Shown: in pieces, positions 23,375-34,608 of the stretch | How the letters are laid out: each line of letters begins with the position of its first letter | Numbering within the stretch: position 1 is the stretch's first letter | From: Rutpela maculata | Lineage: Eukaryota > Arthropoda > Insecta > Coleoptera > Cerambycidae | Assembly: GCA_936432065.2 (NCBI GenBank) | Contig: OW386292.2 | Span: forward strand, 125,671,639-125,735,638 | DNA: 64,000 nucleotides | Reading direction: 5' to 3' | The notes under the pieces: generated by a model | What the model was told of the DNA's origin: nothing | Databases searched by the model: none | Seen by the model: the letters and a program-made list of their open reading frames with translations, nothing else | Position numbers and translations under genes: made by a program

Positions 23375-24265
23375 AAGAGCAATGTTAAAAAAGGGATTTT
23401 TTGGCTCATCCTTGGTAAAGTGTGGAAGCCATCTTTTTTTTTTACTAATTTTGGGGTGCTGAAAAAGAATCCATCACCTGTTTTGGCGAAAAATTTCTGG
23501 AACACATTAAAAAACCACCCTTATTTGGGTGGTGAAGGATTTCTGTTGTAATAAAAACTAATCGAAAGTTCCAAAATAGTTACTCCCACCCATTTCGTTG
23601 GTAGATTTGGAATTTGAGGGGGCCATAAAATGAAAAAAGATTCCCATTTTAACAAACAAAAATTATTTAAATAACTAAATAATTTTTTACTATAAAAATC
23701 AAGCATCATTCTTTAAAGGGGATATTGACACTACACCCCCTCCTTAGAAGGGTAAGAAATACTCAGGAGTGATCTGAATTGGCCAAATCACCTTAATATG
23801 ATAAAAAAACATCCAACTGTGTGTTAGGTTTTTTGTAATTAAAACCGATCAATATCCCTGAGGTGAGACCCACCGGAGTGAGGAGGCATATGAGGGTACT
23901 CAGAAGTAATCAGATTATTATATTCTGATAGCAACCACTCAATGAGGTGTTCTGATTTTTAAAAAATATGTAAATAACTATATAGTAGTTATAGTAGCTT
24001 ACAACCTTCTTAGAGGTGGTGAAAGAATGGCAAGGAGGGTTGAAGGGGTGAATTTGATTTTTTTACTTCTTTTTCTACTTAGTTATCGAAACTTAGTATT
24101 TTAAGAGAATTTCCTGCAAAATTCCAATGTCACCCCCAAATAAGAATGTTTCGCCAGAACGGATGACGGATTCATTTTCAGCAAAATTAGTAAAAAAAGA
24201 TGGTAGTGGTAAAGTGTGGATTACTACTGATGGGCCAAAAAGGCTCTTTTTTTAACATTGCTCTT
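23375..24265. mobile_element. foldback element, ~180-bp arms
   Basis: The left arm starts AAGAGCAATGTTAAAAAA at 23375. The right arm ends TTTTTTTAACATTGCTCTT at 24265. Shared inner motifs include GTAAAGTGTGGA, ACTAATTTTG and CACCCAAATAAG in inverse order. The interior is A+T-rich and noncoding. The arms are clearly diverged. It ends about 150 bp before the next exon of gene A. Confidence 0.7.
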
Positions 24266-24418
24266 TGAATGGCAACATAATGGAAATAATTGCGAAGCCA
24301 GAGACTTAGTAAATATACACCATTTTTCAAATGCAATCCAACTAGGGTTGCCAACAAGGAACCTGCTCTGCATAAAATTTCCCTTTTGGTAGAAATAATA
24401 ATTTCTTTATCGCTCTAG

Positions 24419-24700
24419 GGGAAGTCCAGATGGCTCCTGAAGCAACACCAAAGGATCCACAAAAAACCCGAAGAATGTACAATGTACAAATGTATAGAGT
24501 GCCCATATCAAAGCAGAAACAGTGCCAATCTCAAGAGGCACCTTTTGCAGCATAAGAGCATCGACGAACTGACTCTATTCCAGTGTGATAAATGCGAATA
24601 TCGTGGTAATAGCAAGGATCGGCTGAGGACCCATTATTATAACGTTCACAAGAATCCTGAAGAGGTCAAATGGCAAAAATGCAACGTGTGTGATTTCCAG
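24419..24700 (+). CDS. C2H2 zinc-finger gene A, internal exon
   Basis: The acceptor CGCTCTAG ends at 24418; the donor is CAG|GTAAAC at 24700-24701. Phase 0 on both sides, 94 codons. It completes the finger split by the previous intron (GKSRWLLKQHQRIH), adds two whole fingers (YKCIECPYQSRNSANLKRH; FQCDKCEYRGNSKDRLRTH, the latter ending with one extra residue before its last His), and begins another (QKCNVCDFQ). The linkers KSIDELTL and KNPEEVKW are of the same long type as in the previous exon. The exact frame continuity over 5.4 kb of intron is the best evidence that the exons belong together. Confidence 0.85.
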
Positions 24701-24727
24701 GTAAACAAACAAAACGATTAAATAATA

Positions 24728-27700
24728 CCAAGCAGCAATTTTAGTAGTTTCTACGTAGTAGTTACCATTAGTGGAACTTTAAAGGTTTCCGGAACTAAGG
24801 ATTATTACGTAATGGGAACCATCCTTCTACTAAGCATTCACCAAAATGGGGAATAATAATTACATAGCAAGTTACTATTCCGATACTTCTACCGTTACCG
24901 TGTTGAGGACTAGGTTATTACGTAAACGGGATGTAACCAAGTAGTAGAAATAACTAACTTTTGGAACAGCTCAGCTGACCGAAATGAGAGCGCAAACTAT
25001 ATATTTGGCTCTCTGTTATTCGAATAGCAAATTAATGACTTACTGAGTTTAAGCACATGATATGTCCAAGGTCCAAGTTAAGGTGATTATATACAACATG
25101 CATAAGCATATATTATAAATCATGATGTTTTGCATTTACCTTGGGTGTGGATATTAAAACCACCACTTGTTTTCTGTAAAATGTTATCATGATGCTTCGA
25201 TAAAAAAGACGCCTCCTCGAGAAAATGGTTTTTTCGGAAAAAGATTTTTTTGCAAAAATTATGTGTACAAGCAAAACTGCAAAATTTTTTATGGAAAACG
25301 TTTTTTTTTAAATTTGATATATTACAAAGTAATAATCTATTTAGAAAACATATTTGTAAATGACTATAATAAAAAGAAATTTTTTATTGAATTATATTTT
25401 TATCTGTGTCTTCATTCAACAACAGAAAAATGACGATTTTAATTGCAGTAACTTAGAGGTTGCAAAAACCAAAATTATTTCCCTACAAGTTACATTTACT
25501 ATAAAGTAGCAGATGCCACCAACGTTATAGTTGTTGTTACTTTAAAAGTGGTGACGGGAACTACAACAATTTCACTATGTAGTTATATTTACCTAGATGT
25601 AGCAAATGGGACCAATGACGCTATAAGATCTTAGTAACTGTTGCTACCAACTTATTTTTATGTTGGTAGAATTGGCAGAATCGATATAGGTAATTTCTTT
25701 TTTTTAATTGGCAACGTGGTAATAACTGTTAAAGTGTCACTGTCACTGTGTGTGATAGGAATATGTGGATTAAAAATAATAATTATACTTTTACAAGTGC
25801 TTTTTATTATCTGATATTATTAGAAAGATATTATTTGGAAAGAGCACATATCGAACAATATTTGATGGATGCCCCTGACGGTGAGCATCTTATGTCAGAG
25901 GTAGGTGTTTTATGATGTTCTTGCTTTTATGTACCTATTTAAATGTTTGGGTTTTTTAGGTTGCATTGATATTGGGAGTTTGCGGTACCTGCCGTTGCAG
26001 TGAACTGACCTTCTTAAGCGTCGAAGATATAAGAGATAAAGAATAATATCTATATATATCGATACCAGATACCAAGACGAATAAATCAAGAAGTTTCACA
26101 GTTTTAAATGAAGGATTTTCGGTAAACCCACTTGATTCGATTAGGAAATATGTGTCTTTAAGACCACAAAATGTGTTTCACAAAAGATTTTTCGTAAATT
26201 TTCAAAAGGGAAAGTGCACTGTCCAATGCGTTGGATTAAATAAGCTCTCAAAAATTCCAAGAATTGTAGCTGATTATTTGCAATTGCCAGATGCAGATTT
26301 GTATACTGGCCATAGCATGTGCCGTTCCTCATCAACTTTTTTGGCCAATGCTGGGGGTGACATTACCACCCTTAAACGTCACGGTGTGTGGAAATCATCC
26401 ACCGTGGCGGAGGGTTATTTAGAAGATTCAGTCTCAACAAGATTGTTATTGCTAAAAAAATTCAGGGAGAGCAGCACGAGTCAGGGGATACAGACGTCGT
26501 TACTAGTAGAGAAAAATGTTAACATAAATATAAATAAATAAGTGTTAGTACGTGGGTTCTTTGTTTTGTTAATTTTCCATGTAATGGAGACAAATAAATT
26601 CCATGGACTTTATTTTATATTAAAATTACTCCTTAGTGACTAAATCACTTTACCTCATTTTAGCTTACTACTTTATCTCACTAGTGACTTATGAGTCACT
26701 TTATACCTTCAAAATCTCATCAATAAAGATCACTTTATATGAAAGTGTTGGATAAATATATTTATTAACGTAAGGTGTGTAATAATGGAAAAAATACATA
26801 AGAGTTTTCATATTTTAGTGATCAGTTTACATTTAATTTCATTCAATTCAATTTATTGTACATAAACAATGTCTTATGCCGTTATACCGACATTGTCCGT
26901 TCCTCATCGACACAATATTTATTAAATTTGGAGTTTTTAATCGGCAAATTCATTTAATATGCTCAGTGGATCACTAACTGAACTATGAGTCAATCTGTGT
27001 GTTAGACAAGTTGTAATTTTCGAGCAGTACACAGTATCATTAATCACTACAACTGTTATAGTTTTCGATTACTCTTCTCATTGTGTTGATGGGAACACTT
27101 TTGCACTTGTTACCAAAGATGATGGTTTTGCTGAGGCGAAATAATCTTTCATGTTTGCATCATATTCTGAAAAATCCCTATTTCTCCTACTGCTTAACTG
27201 TTTCTTCAGTTTTCTATAAAACAATGATGAGTGCCGATAAACTATATTTTGCTTTTACTGAGCATTTCAGATGCCGCCATTTTATTCAATGCCAATAAGG
27301 ATATAAATTGTCTTAAAAGTTGATATCACTTTATAGTAGGTTTTTAAGGTATATTTAACTTTGTAGTCATTTTCAAGTGGGGAGTAGTAAAAATAACTTC
27401 AAAGCCCCTATGTTCGTAGAAATAACCTCTTTTTTACTCAAGATGTCACTAATAAGTTAGACAACAATGAGGTTCCAGAAAATTTCCCAACAACGTATCA
27501 GGGACTTAAAATTGAACACTTGAAGTTATCGTTACTTTGAAGTGATCCTTTGGTAACGCTGTGCGGTCGGAATTATTACCAATTTTCACTTTGCAGTTGA
27601 GGATGCTTCAAAGTAATGCAGAGTAGTATCTGCGACGTTGCAGATTCTGCCTCAGTTACTTGAAAGTGTTATAACTATACAATGCCTGAATTCGGTAGAA

Positions 27701-27843
27701 TCTACATAATTGTTACTACAAATGCATACCACAAAGTGAATATTACCTTTAAGCCGCAAATTTAGTAACAGTTACGTCATTCCTACTGTGTTAAAGTTCC
27801 GATGCCTCAGATGCCAGTTCCCATCACTCTGAATGCTGCTTGG
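24728..27843 (+). mobile_element. Crypton-like tyrosine recombinase element, decayed (boundaries tentative)
   Basis: The region between two exons of gene A contains a recombinase relic (25829-26541). It is flanked on both sides by DNA dense in short GTTACT/GTAAC and CTTTAAAG motifs (24730-24960, 25440-25720, 27340-27800). A short inverted match (CCAAGCAGCAATT at 24729, AATGCTGCTTGGG ending at 27842) could mark its borders. Cryptons are not known for inverted repeats, so these borders are an inference. Confidence 0.4.
25829..26541 (+). pseudogene. Crypton-type tyrosine recombinase relic with an intron
   Basis: Exon 1 ends at 25900 (EQYLMDAPDGEHLMSE). The 59-bp intron 25901-25959 has GTAGGT and TTTTTTAG ends. 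Exon 2 continues in phase 0 with ILGVCGTCRCSEL, where the Arg matches the first catalytic Arg box of tyrosine recombinases. A TAA at 26044-26046 interrupts it; the same frame then runs open to 26541. The second box reads TGHSMCRSS: the position three after His, normally Arg, is Cys (TGC at 26320-26322), consistent with CpG decay of CGC. HGVWKSSTVAEGY supplies the His/Trp region and the presumed Tyr nucleophile. The family recombines DNA via a 3'-phosphotyrosine. The stop and lost Arg mean it is inactive. The assignment to insect CryptonI types is from motif memory. Confidence 0.75.
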
Positions 27844-27912
27844 GATTAGAATATATTAAAATAAGTATTATTTTATTAATTTTCTTTTTAATTTAACATC
27901 TTATTTATATTA
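26542..27912. other. noncoding intron DNA
   Basis: No supportable gene. It includes repeated GTGACT/AAAGTGA motifs (26620-26760) and the GTAACT-rich block noted for the Crypton-like region. Confidence 0.4.
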
Positions 27913-28137
27913 CCGGCACGGTAGCTCAATCGGTTAAGGCGTACTGAGTGGCGAATACGCTGATCGACTCGCTACCGCGCTCTGTGTTCGACCCCCAGCT
28001 CCGGTATTGACAACACCGGTGGGTGTGGATGTATGTCTGCGTTTTTCCGAATGTGTAACCCCCTTCCGGACAGCCTTGACTTTGGATTTGGGGGTTGTCT
28101 ACTATCTGTGGTGTGTTTATGTTATGTTATGTTATTA
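27913..28137 (+). repeat. tRNA-derived SINE, near full length
   Basis: A box GGTAGCTCAATCGGTTAAGG, then B box GTTCGACCCCC about 60 bp later, a body with GTGTAACCCCCTTCCGGACA, and a tail of ATGTT repeats (about 28119-28137). A truncated relative lies at 5156-5285. RNA polymerase III promoter boxes imply how it was transcribed. It is not a functional tRNA: the spacing between boxes is filled with non-tRNA sequence. Confidence 0.75.
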
Positions 28138-28559
28138 ATGTCTTGGCGGAGTTTAACCATAACTATTCTACATGCTCATACAGACAACAACACAACAACC
28201 ATTCCCTTTGACATTGTGTCTACTGCAGCTGAGACTGGAGCTCAGGATACATAACAGCAACTAGCCGCATTGTCTCACTCAACCGTGGTCTAACCCACTG
28301 CTCATTGACTGTACCTTAATTTGAAGGAATTAATGGAGTTGTGTGTTACTTTGTGACATTCTATTATAACAAATAACAAACAGAAATTTCTTTGTTAAAT
28401 ATCACTATATTTTTCTGTTTGTGACTACAATTTTGTAGGATCTAGTCTACATTTTCAAGTACGGTGAATTACAAGTGTTATGATTTCATAACATTTTAAA
28501 TTACATACGCTTACCGGAGAGCAGAATGTCAAGTAGCAAGAAGAACGGGTAAAAAATGC

Positions 28560-29425
28560 GTATAAAAATGCGTATAAAACATTAAAAATTAGAGTAAACT
28601 TGAAAAAGTTAAAATTTAAGGTTATGTTGGATACACATGATGCAGATGCCCTATTGTAGTGCTGTAGGTAGCACCATCTATTAACAAACACTGTATTAAA
28701 AATCTTGACTGGGAAAAAGCAGTTTTTAGCCAAATGGCTGGCGTTATTATACTGAAAAAAAGAAATTCTTGTAAGTAAATGAATTCTACACTTCTATTGA
28801 AGAACATTTTTTGCTAAAACTTGTTTATTAGAAATCTCTCTCTTTACATTGGCTAATGAACAAGTTTTAGCTAAAAATATTCTTCAATTGAAGCGTAGTA
28901 TTCATTTACTTACAAGAATATCTTTTGATCAATTTAATAATATGAGCCAGTTCGCTAAAAAATGCTTTTTGCTGGAAATTTTTTTAGTACAATGCTGTTT
29001 TAGTAGATGGAGTTACTTCGATATAATTAAAAATGATTGCAAAAATAATTACATGTATAACCGATGCGCACTCATTTCGTGTATTTGAAACTTGATCTCG
29101 ATGTGTTCTTGACATTTCAGGCGTGACTGTAAGTAGATAGAGCAATGGTAAAGATAGTACGAACATCAAAACTAGACAACCAACACAACGGCTCTCTGTT
29201 ATTTATTGGCTCATTTCCGTTTTGATTTGATCACGTTGCTCCCTCTTAATAACGCCACTCATTTGGCTAAAAACTGCTTTTCCCAGTCAAGACTTTTAGT
29301 ACAGTGCTTTTTAATAGATGGGTCACCTACAGCAGCATCTGCATCATGTAACCAACATAACCTTAAATTTTAAGATTTCAAGTTTATTCTCATTTTTAAT
29401 GTTTGTATACGCATTTTTAGCTTGG
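28560..29425. mobile_element. composite foldback element
   Basis: Outer arms, about 28560-28750 and 29247-29425, are inverted copies (GCGTATAAAACATTAAAAAT; AAGCAGTTTTTAGCCAAATG). Within them a second hairpin (28767-28832 against 28852-28919) holds TTCTTGTAAGTAAATGAATT, and 28949-29025 repeats part of the outer arm in direct orientation. The right outer arm runs into the MITE copy at 29340-29665. It is noncoding. Confidence 0.65.
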
Positions 29426-29665
29426 AGCCGTACTGGCTCAAAGCAAATATTTAAAAATTCACGTAAATAGTTTTTCAATATTGTTGATTAATAAAAATAG
29501 ACTGCTAATTACAGGTTAGATTTCCAACCTACAAAGAGAGTCCCTATCTTATTAGGACAAAGTATTTAGAACTTCACTGAATTAAATTTTAGTTGAAAAT
29601 ATCGGAACCAGGCAGAAATTTTAATAATAGCTGCATAATACTTTTAAATCTTAAGATACTAGCTT
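29340..29665. repeat. dispersed MITE copy, relative of 2326-2717
   Basis: It shares long stretches with 2326-2717, for example AATAAAAATAGACTGCTAAT and GGAACCAGGCAGA. It is about 80-85% similar by eye. Confidence 0.7.
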
Positions 29666-29758
29666 TATCTTTACTGATGAAACTTTGTGATTAGCGTTGT
29701 CTCCTCTTAACATAAAAATGTGTTTCAATTTTTTCTCTAAAAAAATTATTGTTTGCAG

Positions 29759-29983
29759 ACTAGGCAGTTAGGCAACCTGAAAAGACATATGCTCAGCCAC
29801 AATGACACAGATGAGGCGAAAAAATTCAAATGTCACAGTTGCCAATTCAGGACGAGAACTAAGGAACTACTTAGGGATCATATGGTAAAGCATTCGAACG
29901 TATTCCTCAAATGTGACTTGTGCGATTACCAAACCAAGTTTCGTGCTTCACTCGGTCACCATCGAAGACAAAAGCATCCCTAA
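29759..29983 (+). CDS. C2H2 zinc-finger gene A, terminal exon
   Basis: The acceptor GTTTGCAG ends at 29758 and a TAA stop ends at 29983 (74 codons plus stop). Phase 0. It completes the finger begun in the previous exon (TRQLGNLKRHMLSH) and adds two whole fingers (FKCHSCQFRTRTKELLRDH; LKCDLCDYQTKFRASLGHH) ending RRQKHP at the C-terminus. An AATAAA at about 30086-30091 is a likely polyadenylation signal. The three exons together give 230 residues with seven complete fingers plus half of one. The introns are 5.4 and 5.1 kb and full of transposons. Confidence 0.85.
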   Translation, partial: TRQLGNLKRHMLSHNDTDEAKKFKCHSCQFRTRTKELLRDHMVKHSNVFLKCDLCDYQTKFRASLGHHRRQKHP

Positions 29984-30435
29984 AAGGCATAAGCGAACGC
30001 TAACTAGTTCTGTGGGAGAGAGAAGTAAGGGTTATTAATGAGCTATTCGTTAACTGAAATTTATTTTACTTGTGACTCCAATATTAATAAACAAAAATAG
30101 TAAACTTAGTACCTTTATTTTATTTAAAAAAGAATACATTTACATGGCACTGGTATCGTGTTCACAAATATACTCGATCAATTCTAATACTGACAAAACA
30201 GTCTTCTTCTGCATTCGAAACCTAGCTCTAAAATCGTGATTATCCCACTTCAACATTATCAATCCGTTCTTTAATTGTATAGGGTCTTGGCTGATATTCA
30301 AGCACCCCTACAATGCTATTTATAAATATTTAAAAACATATAACAAATATTTCTTTCATATTTGGTGCTACTAGTGTAGTATTTGGAAGCTCAAGTAGTA
30401 AGACCTAAAATAGTGACGTCCCATTGTGGCACTAT
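29984..30435. other. 3' flank of gene A
   Basis: It holds the likely polyadenylation signal of gene A; nothing else was recognised. Confidence 0.4.
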
Positions 30436-30947
30436 ATGGGGCTCGTGCACGGTTTGACAGCTTGGAGGTCACACAACCTCGTTATCCTCAATCCTTCTTC
30501 TTCTAGTGCTGTCCCCTTATAGGGTTCGTGCACCGTTTGACAGCCGACATTTTTGGAGGGAGGAAACGAGACACAACGTCACAATCACAAGAAATCTACG
30601 AACTGCACATGGAGAAATCGGAAAATTTGAGGTTGTGTCTAGTTCTCTTCCTTCCAAAAATGTCGGCTGTCAAACGGTCCACGAGCCCTTTAAGGGGACA
30701 GCACTAGAAGAAGAAGAATGATTGAGGTTAACGAGGTTGTGTGACCTCTAAGAATGTCGGCTGTCAAACGGTACACGACCCTCATACTTTACTAATTGAT
30801 AGCACGCAAAAGTTAAAAAAAACTGCTGGGAATTTTATATTTATTAATAATCGCTAACCTCTGTTAAGGGGACAGCACTAGAAGAAGAAGAATGATTGAG
30901 GTTGTGTTTTGTGACCTCCAAGCTGTCAAACGGTGCACGAGCCCCAT
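30436..30947. mobile_element. foldback MITE family with ATGGGGCTCGTGCAC ends, copy 1
   Basis: It begins ATGGGGCTCGTGCACGGTTT and ends AACGGTGCACGAGCCCCAT. The interior has further mirrored parts (GTTTGACAGCCGACATTTTT against AAAAATGTCGGCTGTCAAAC; repeated AGTGCTGTCCCCTTA). Copies 2 (33396-33892, inverted) and 3 (34609-34916) share this architecture. It is noncoding; open frames inside repeat from copy to copy because of the shared sequence. Confidence 0.8.
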
Positions 30948-31959
30948 GGGTCTCGTGCAGAGAGTATAAAGTCACAGGAGGGAGTGTTTAGTACTGAAAT
31001 CTCAGAGACGGAAGTCGTCATCAAGTACACCGTGGATGACTAATTATTTTGGAATGTGGTGTACTGTATTGTAGGTTATTGGATAACTTTTCACGTGTAA
31101 GTTTAATATGTGTACTATAAACTAACGTATTACTTTATTTAAGAACGTGGGTCAATCTTATAATTATGTAAACTCGTCGCATTGTAATTTTTTAAAAGAA
31201 GTATTTATTCTGTTATTGTTTTGATAGCAGTGGCGGAGATGCCGTAAAAGAAAGTAACGGGTATTTAATTCCTATTTAACAATGGTAGTTTCAGATTTGA
31301 AGTATTTTTTTACACTGCGGTATGGAAATCTAAATTCAGGGAATACGGTAGGCGATTCTTTGAAATTTGTTTTCCTGAGAAAGTAGATATGTATATCTAA
31401 TGTCATTATTACTTTACTACTTTTGCGATGCCACTGGAAGAACGTCATATCCGCCGGCGGCCATCTTGGTACACCATCGCGGTCCCCAAGGTCACGTATA
31501 TAAGCTCCCTCCTGTGACTTTATACTCTCTGGGTCTCTATTCTTGACGGCAGTAGAATAGAACAATCGAGAGAAAGTGGGCGTGTCTCTATTGAAATTCA
31601 CAAAACCGTATTCTTGAACTTATTTCTATCGTCGCTTCTATCAAAAACTGATCCCCGATGCTTCTCTTGGTTATTTTCAGGGAACAGTCGGGGAATGCCG
31701 CCATTTTCTGTTTTTCTAACCTAGAAAAGTGAATGTTGTCAAAAACTAAATGTTTTATTTCACTTTTTATTAATATTCTTGTGATTTTGGACTTAATATA
31801 AAGATGAATCTGCCTGAAGTAATATATTGGGACGAAATAATCCACAACGTGAACGATTCTCAAGAACTCCTAGAGATTGAGAGAGAGATTCTTCCTCAGA
31901 GATCAGTTTTTATTATCAAATGAAAAATGTATGACATTGTTCTGTCTGACTAAGCCCGT

Positions 31960-32151
31960 TTGCCAGGATTTAATACAGATCTTAGAGATGTAAAGCAGTC
32001 GGTCCCTTGTCTATTAAATGTTAGGCAAGTAAAAGATCCCTACTCTTCTTACGAGAAGAGGTTCGACAAAATTTCCAGGATGGGGGTAGCCCGACTCCTG
32101 GCATTGGTGATAGGCCCTGGTAGCGGAAACAGGCCGACATTAAATAAATAA
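31960..32151 (+). repeat. dispersed repeat, same family as 9785-9990
   Basis: It ends AACAGGCCGACATTAAATAA plus an A-rich tail, which looks like a retroposon 3' end. A 63-codon open frame over it is shared by chance with no domain. Confidence 0.6.
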
Positions 32152-32214
32152 AAATCTTCCCTGTCTATACAAACTATGTACAAAAAATATATTTTAAGTA
32201 ATAATAGGTAGCAT

Positions 32215-32930
32215 TTTTTTTTTTTTTTTTGTTTATTTAAAAATACCAGATCAACAAATTAATGTTATACATGGTAGTGTGTAGTAAGACAATAGATAAC
32301 AATTGAAAATAAAATAAAGAACAGAAACAAAATATTTGGTTTAACATAACAATAGAAGAATATTGATATTAATATCAATCGGAATCGCTACTAGAAGTAA
32401 GATATTTTGTGGTAGTATTTTTCTTAACCTATTATTACGAGTCTTTTCATTTAGGTTTAAATTTCTGGCACTTGCACAGTTGTTTATAGTTTTGAAAAAT
32501 GTCTTAGCACATGATTTCATAAAGTTTTCAATTTGTGGCATGTCAAGCTCTCGATGGATTTGACTGTTTCTTATAAGCCAATACGCATTTATAGCAGATC
32601 CCAACACTTTATTTTGAAATGTTTGTACCTTTTTAATATTAGTTTTGCTAGCAGTTCTCCTTATCACACAGCTGTAAGTTACCGATGGTCTTAAGATTGA
32701 TTTATATATTAATGTTTTGCGCTTAACTCTGAGCTTCGATTTTCTATTAATAATGGGATATAGCACTGATAACCTTGCGTAACCATCATTAAGTTTTTTA
32801 TTGATGTGGTAACTCCATGTTAGTCGTTTATCTAAGTATACTCTAAGATATTTAATTGCACTGTCTGCAGGATTCCATATTATATTTCCTCGTCGTTGAT
32901 GACAATATTATTGGGGTTTTGTGGTCTTAG
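32215..32930 (-). pseudogene. jockey-type non-LTR retrotransposon 3' fragment
   Basis: The T-run at 32216-32231 is its poly(A) tail. The - strand frame reads KYLRVYLDKRLTWSYHINKK (about 32850-32790), then LYPIINRKSKL, LIYKSILRPSVTYSC, KKVQTFQNKVL, RNSQIHRELDMP. These are hallmark motifs of the jockey reverse transcriptase thumb and C-terminal region. The catalytic YADD region is absent through 5' truncation. One frame (32341-32766) stays open for 141 codons. Confidence 0.8.
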
Positions 32931-33395
32931 AGTAAGCATTATTTTTCAAATAATAATACCTACTTTGGGCTCAACTCTGTTCTTAACAATACATATTGGT
33001 ACCCCGGCACATATTATGACATTCTCATCTCTTTTCAAAAATATAATAATTATATTGCCGCTTATTTTTTATTACACCGAATCTTTCAAAACACTGCTTC
33101 ATTTTCAGGTTCTAGCAGCTCTGCGTGTCTTTGAATATGATTGTTAATATTTTTGTTATTGTTATGAACTATGGTTATGCAGATAACCGATGTCGATTGT
33201 CAGAAATGACAGAAATTGCTCGTCTATGATTGGTGAATAAGTTTGGCAACGCTGCGGTTCATTCCCTAATATTTTGTTCCCTCCTTTCTGTTCAAGAATA
33301 CAGTTTAATGATTGTAATAGAATGGCAGTAGAACAAATCCGGGGAACGCTCCCCGGGGATCGTTCTATTCTATCACGGTCAAGAATAGAGGCCCT

Positions 33396-33892
33396 GGTCT
33401 CGTGCACCGTTTGACAGCTTGGAGGTCACACAACACGTAACCTCAATCATTCTTCTTCTTCGAGTGCTGTCCCCTTAACAGAGGTTAGCGATCATTAATA
33501 AATATAAAATTCCCAGCAGTTTTTTTTAACTTTTGCGTACTATCAATTAGTAAAGTATGAGGCTCGTGTACCGTTTGACAGCCGACATTCTTAGAGGTCA
33601 CACAACCTCGTTAACCTCAATCATTCTTCTTCTTCTAGTGCTGTGTCCTTAAAGGGCTCGTGGACCGTTTGACAGCCGACATTTTTGGAGGGAAGAGAAC
33701 TAGACACAACCTCAAATTTTCCGATTTCTCCATGTGCAGTTCGTAGATTTCTTGTGGTTGTGACGTTGTGTCTCGTTTCCTCCCTCCAAAAATGTCGGCT
33801 GTCAAACGGTGCACGAGCCCTATAAGGGGACAGCACTAGAAGAAGAAGAATGATTGAGGATAACGAGTTGTCAAACGGTGCACGAGCCCCAT
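33396..33892. mobile_element. foldback MITE family, copy 2 (inverted relative to copy 1)
   Basis: Near-identical to copy 1 in the opposite orientation, including the shared inner segment around TGCTGGGAATTTTATATTTA. The left tip has GTCTCGTGCACCG instead of GGGGCTCGTGCACCG. Confidence 0.8.
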
Positions 33893-34608
33893 TGACTCAA
33901 GATTTGTACACTATGAGGTTCCTTAATATACAGCTTTTAGGCGAAGAAATCAGTGCGGGGATGAAAAGTCAGACTATCTTTGTTCTACGAACGCGCGGTA
34001 GCGGCGCAGTTATCTCAATCTAGAAGAACCGTCCGTACTGGCCCGAAATATGGTCTGACGTTACTATGATCTGTAGTGTTACATTCTACAACTTATCCTC
34101 ATTACCAGTATGCAGAACAGTGACTCAAAATGCGAGGATAATTACCACCGACTTCAAAAGCGGGTCATTGCGAGCCCATTCTAGTTACGACTTCTTTGCT
34201 TAATTAACATTACACAAATTCTTACAATATTTTGAATAAGGCCCTGCATCTGGTGTGATTTCACACCATCTGTTCATTGGCTAATGCCATTTTTTGGTGG
34301 GGATTGTGAGTTATTAGGCCATTTGGAGTATACCAACCTTGCCATAGGTGTGGTGCACGTGACGTCACCCTGAAGGTAAAATACTAGCAGATTGTTGATA
34401 AGAACACAAAAAGAAGGCCTATTATGATCATTTATTGATTATATTTGACCCACAATATAAACTGTTCACTAGTTTTAAAATAGAAATGTTTTATACAGTT
34501 TGAACTTTAAACAGTTAACCTTAAAATACCGCTTGTTTCCATGGAAACAAGTTTTACCTCCAGGGTGGTGCACGTCACCCATTGACTGTGGACGCACGCG
34601 ACACATAC
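33893..34608. other. noncoding stretch
   Basis: Nothing recognised as a gene. It contains two CACGTGACGTCACCC/GTGCACGTCACCC-like patches (about 34356-34370 and 34566-34580) facing different ways around A+T-rich DNA. Confidence 0.35.

Larger units (their letters stand above)
31531..33394. mobile_element. inverted-repeat element with possible Harbinger relic
   Basis: Ends: GGGTCTCTATTCTTGACGGC at 31531, and the inverted GTCAAGAATAGAGGCCC ending near 33394; the similarity continues inwards (GTAGAATAGAAC). A short + strand frame at 31804 (39 codons, containing LLEIEREILPQRSVF) looks like the start of a PIF/Harbinger-type protein, but this is weak. A repeat (31960-32151) and a jockey fragment (32215-32930) sit inside. 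No clear 3-bp duplication was seen. Confidence 0.4.
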
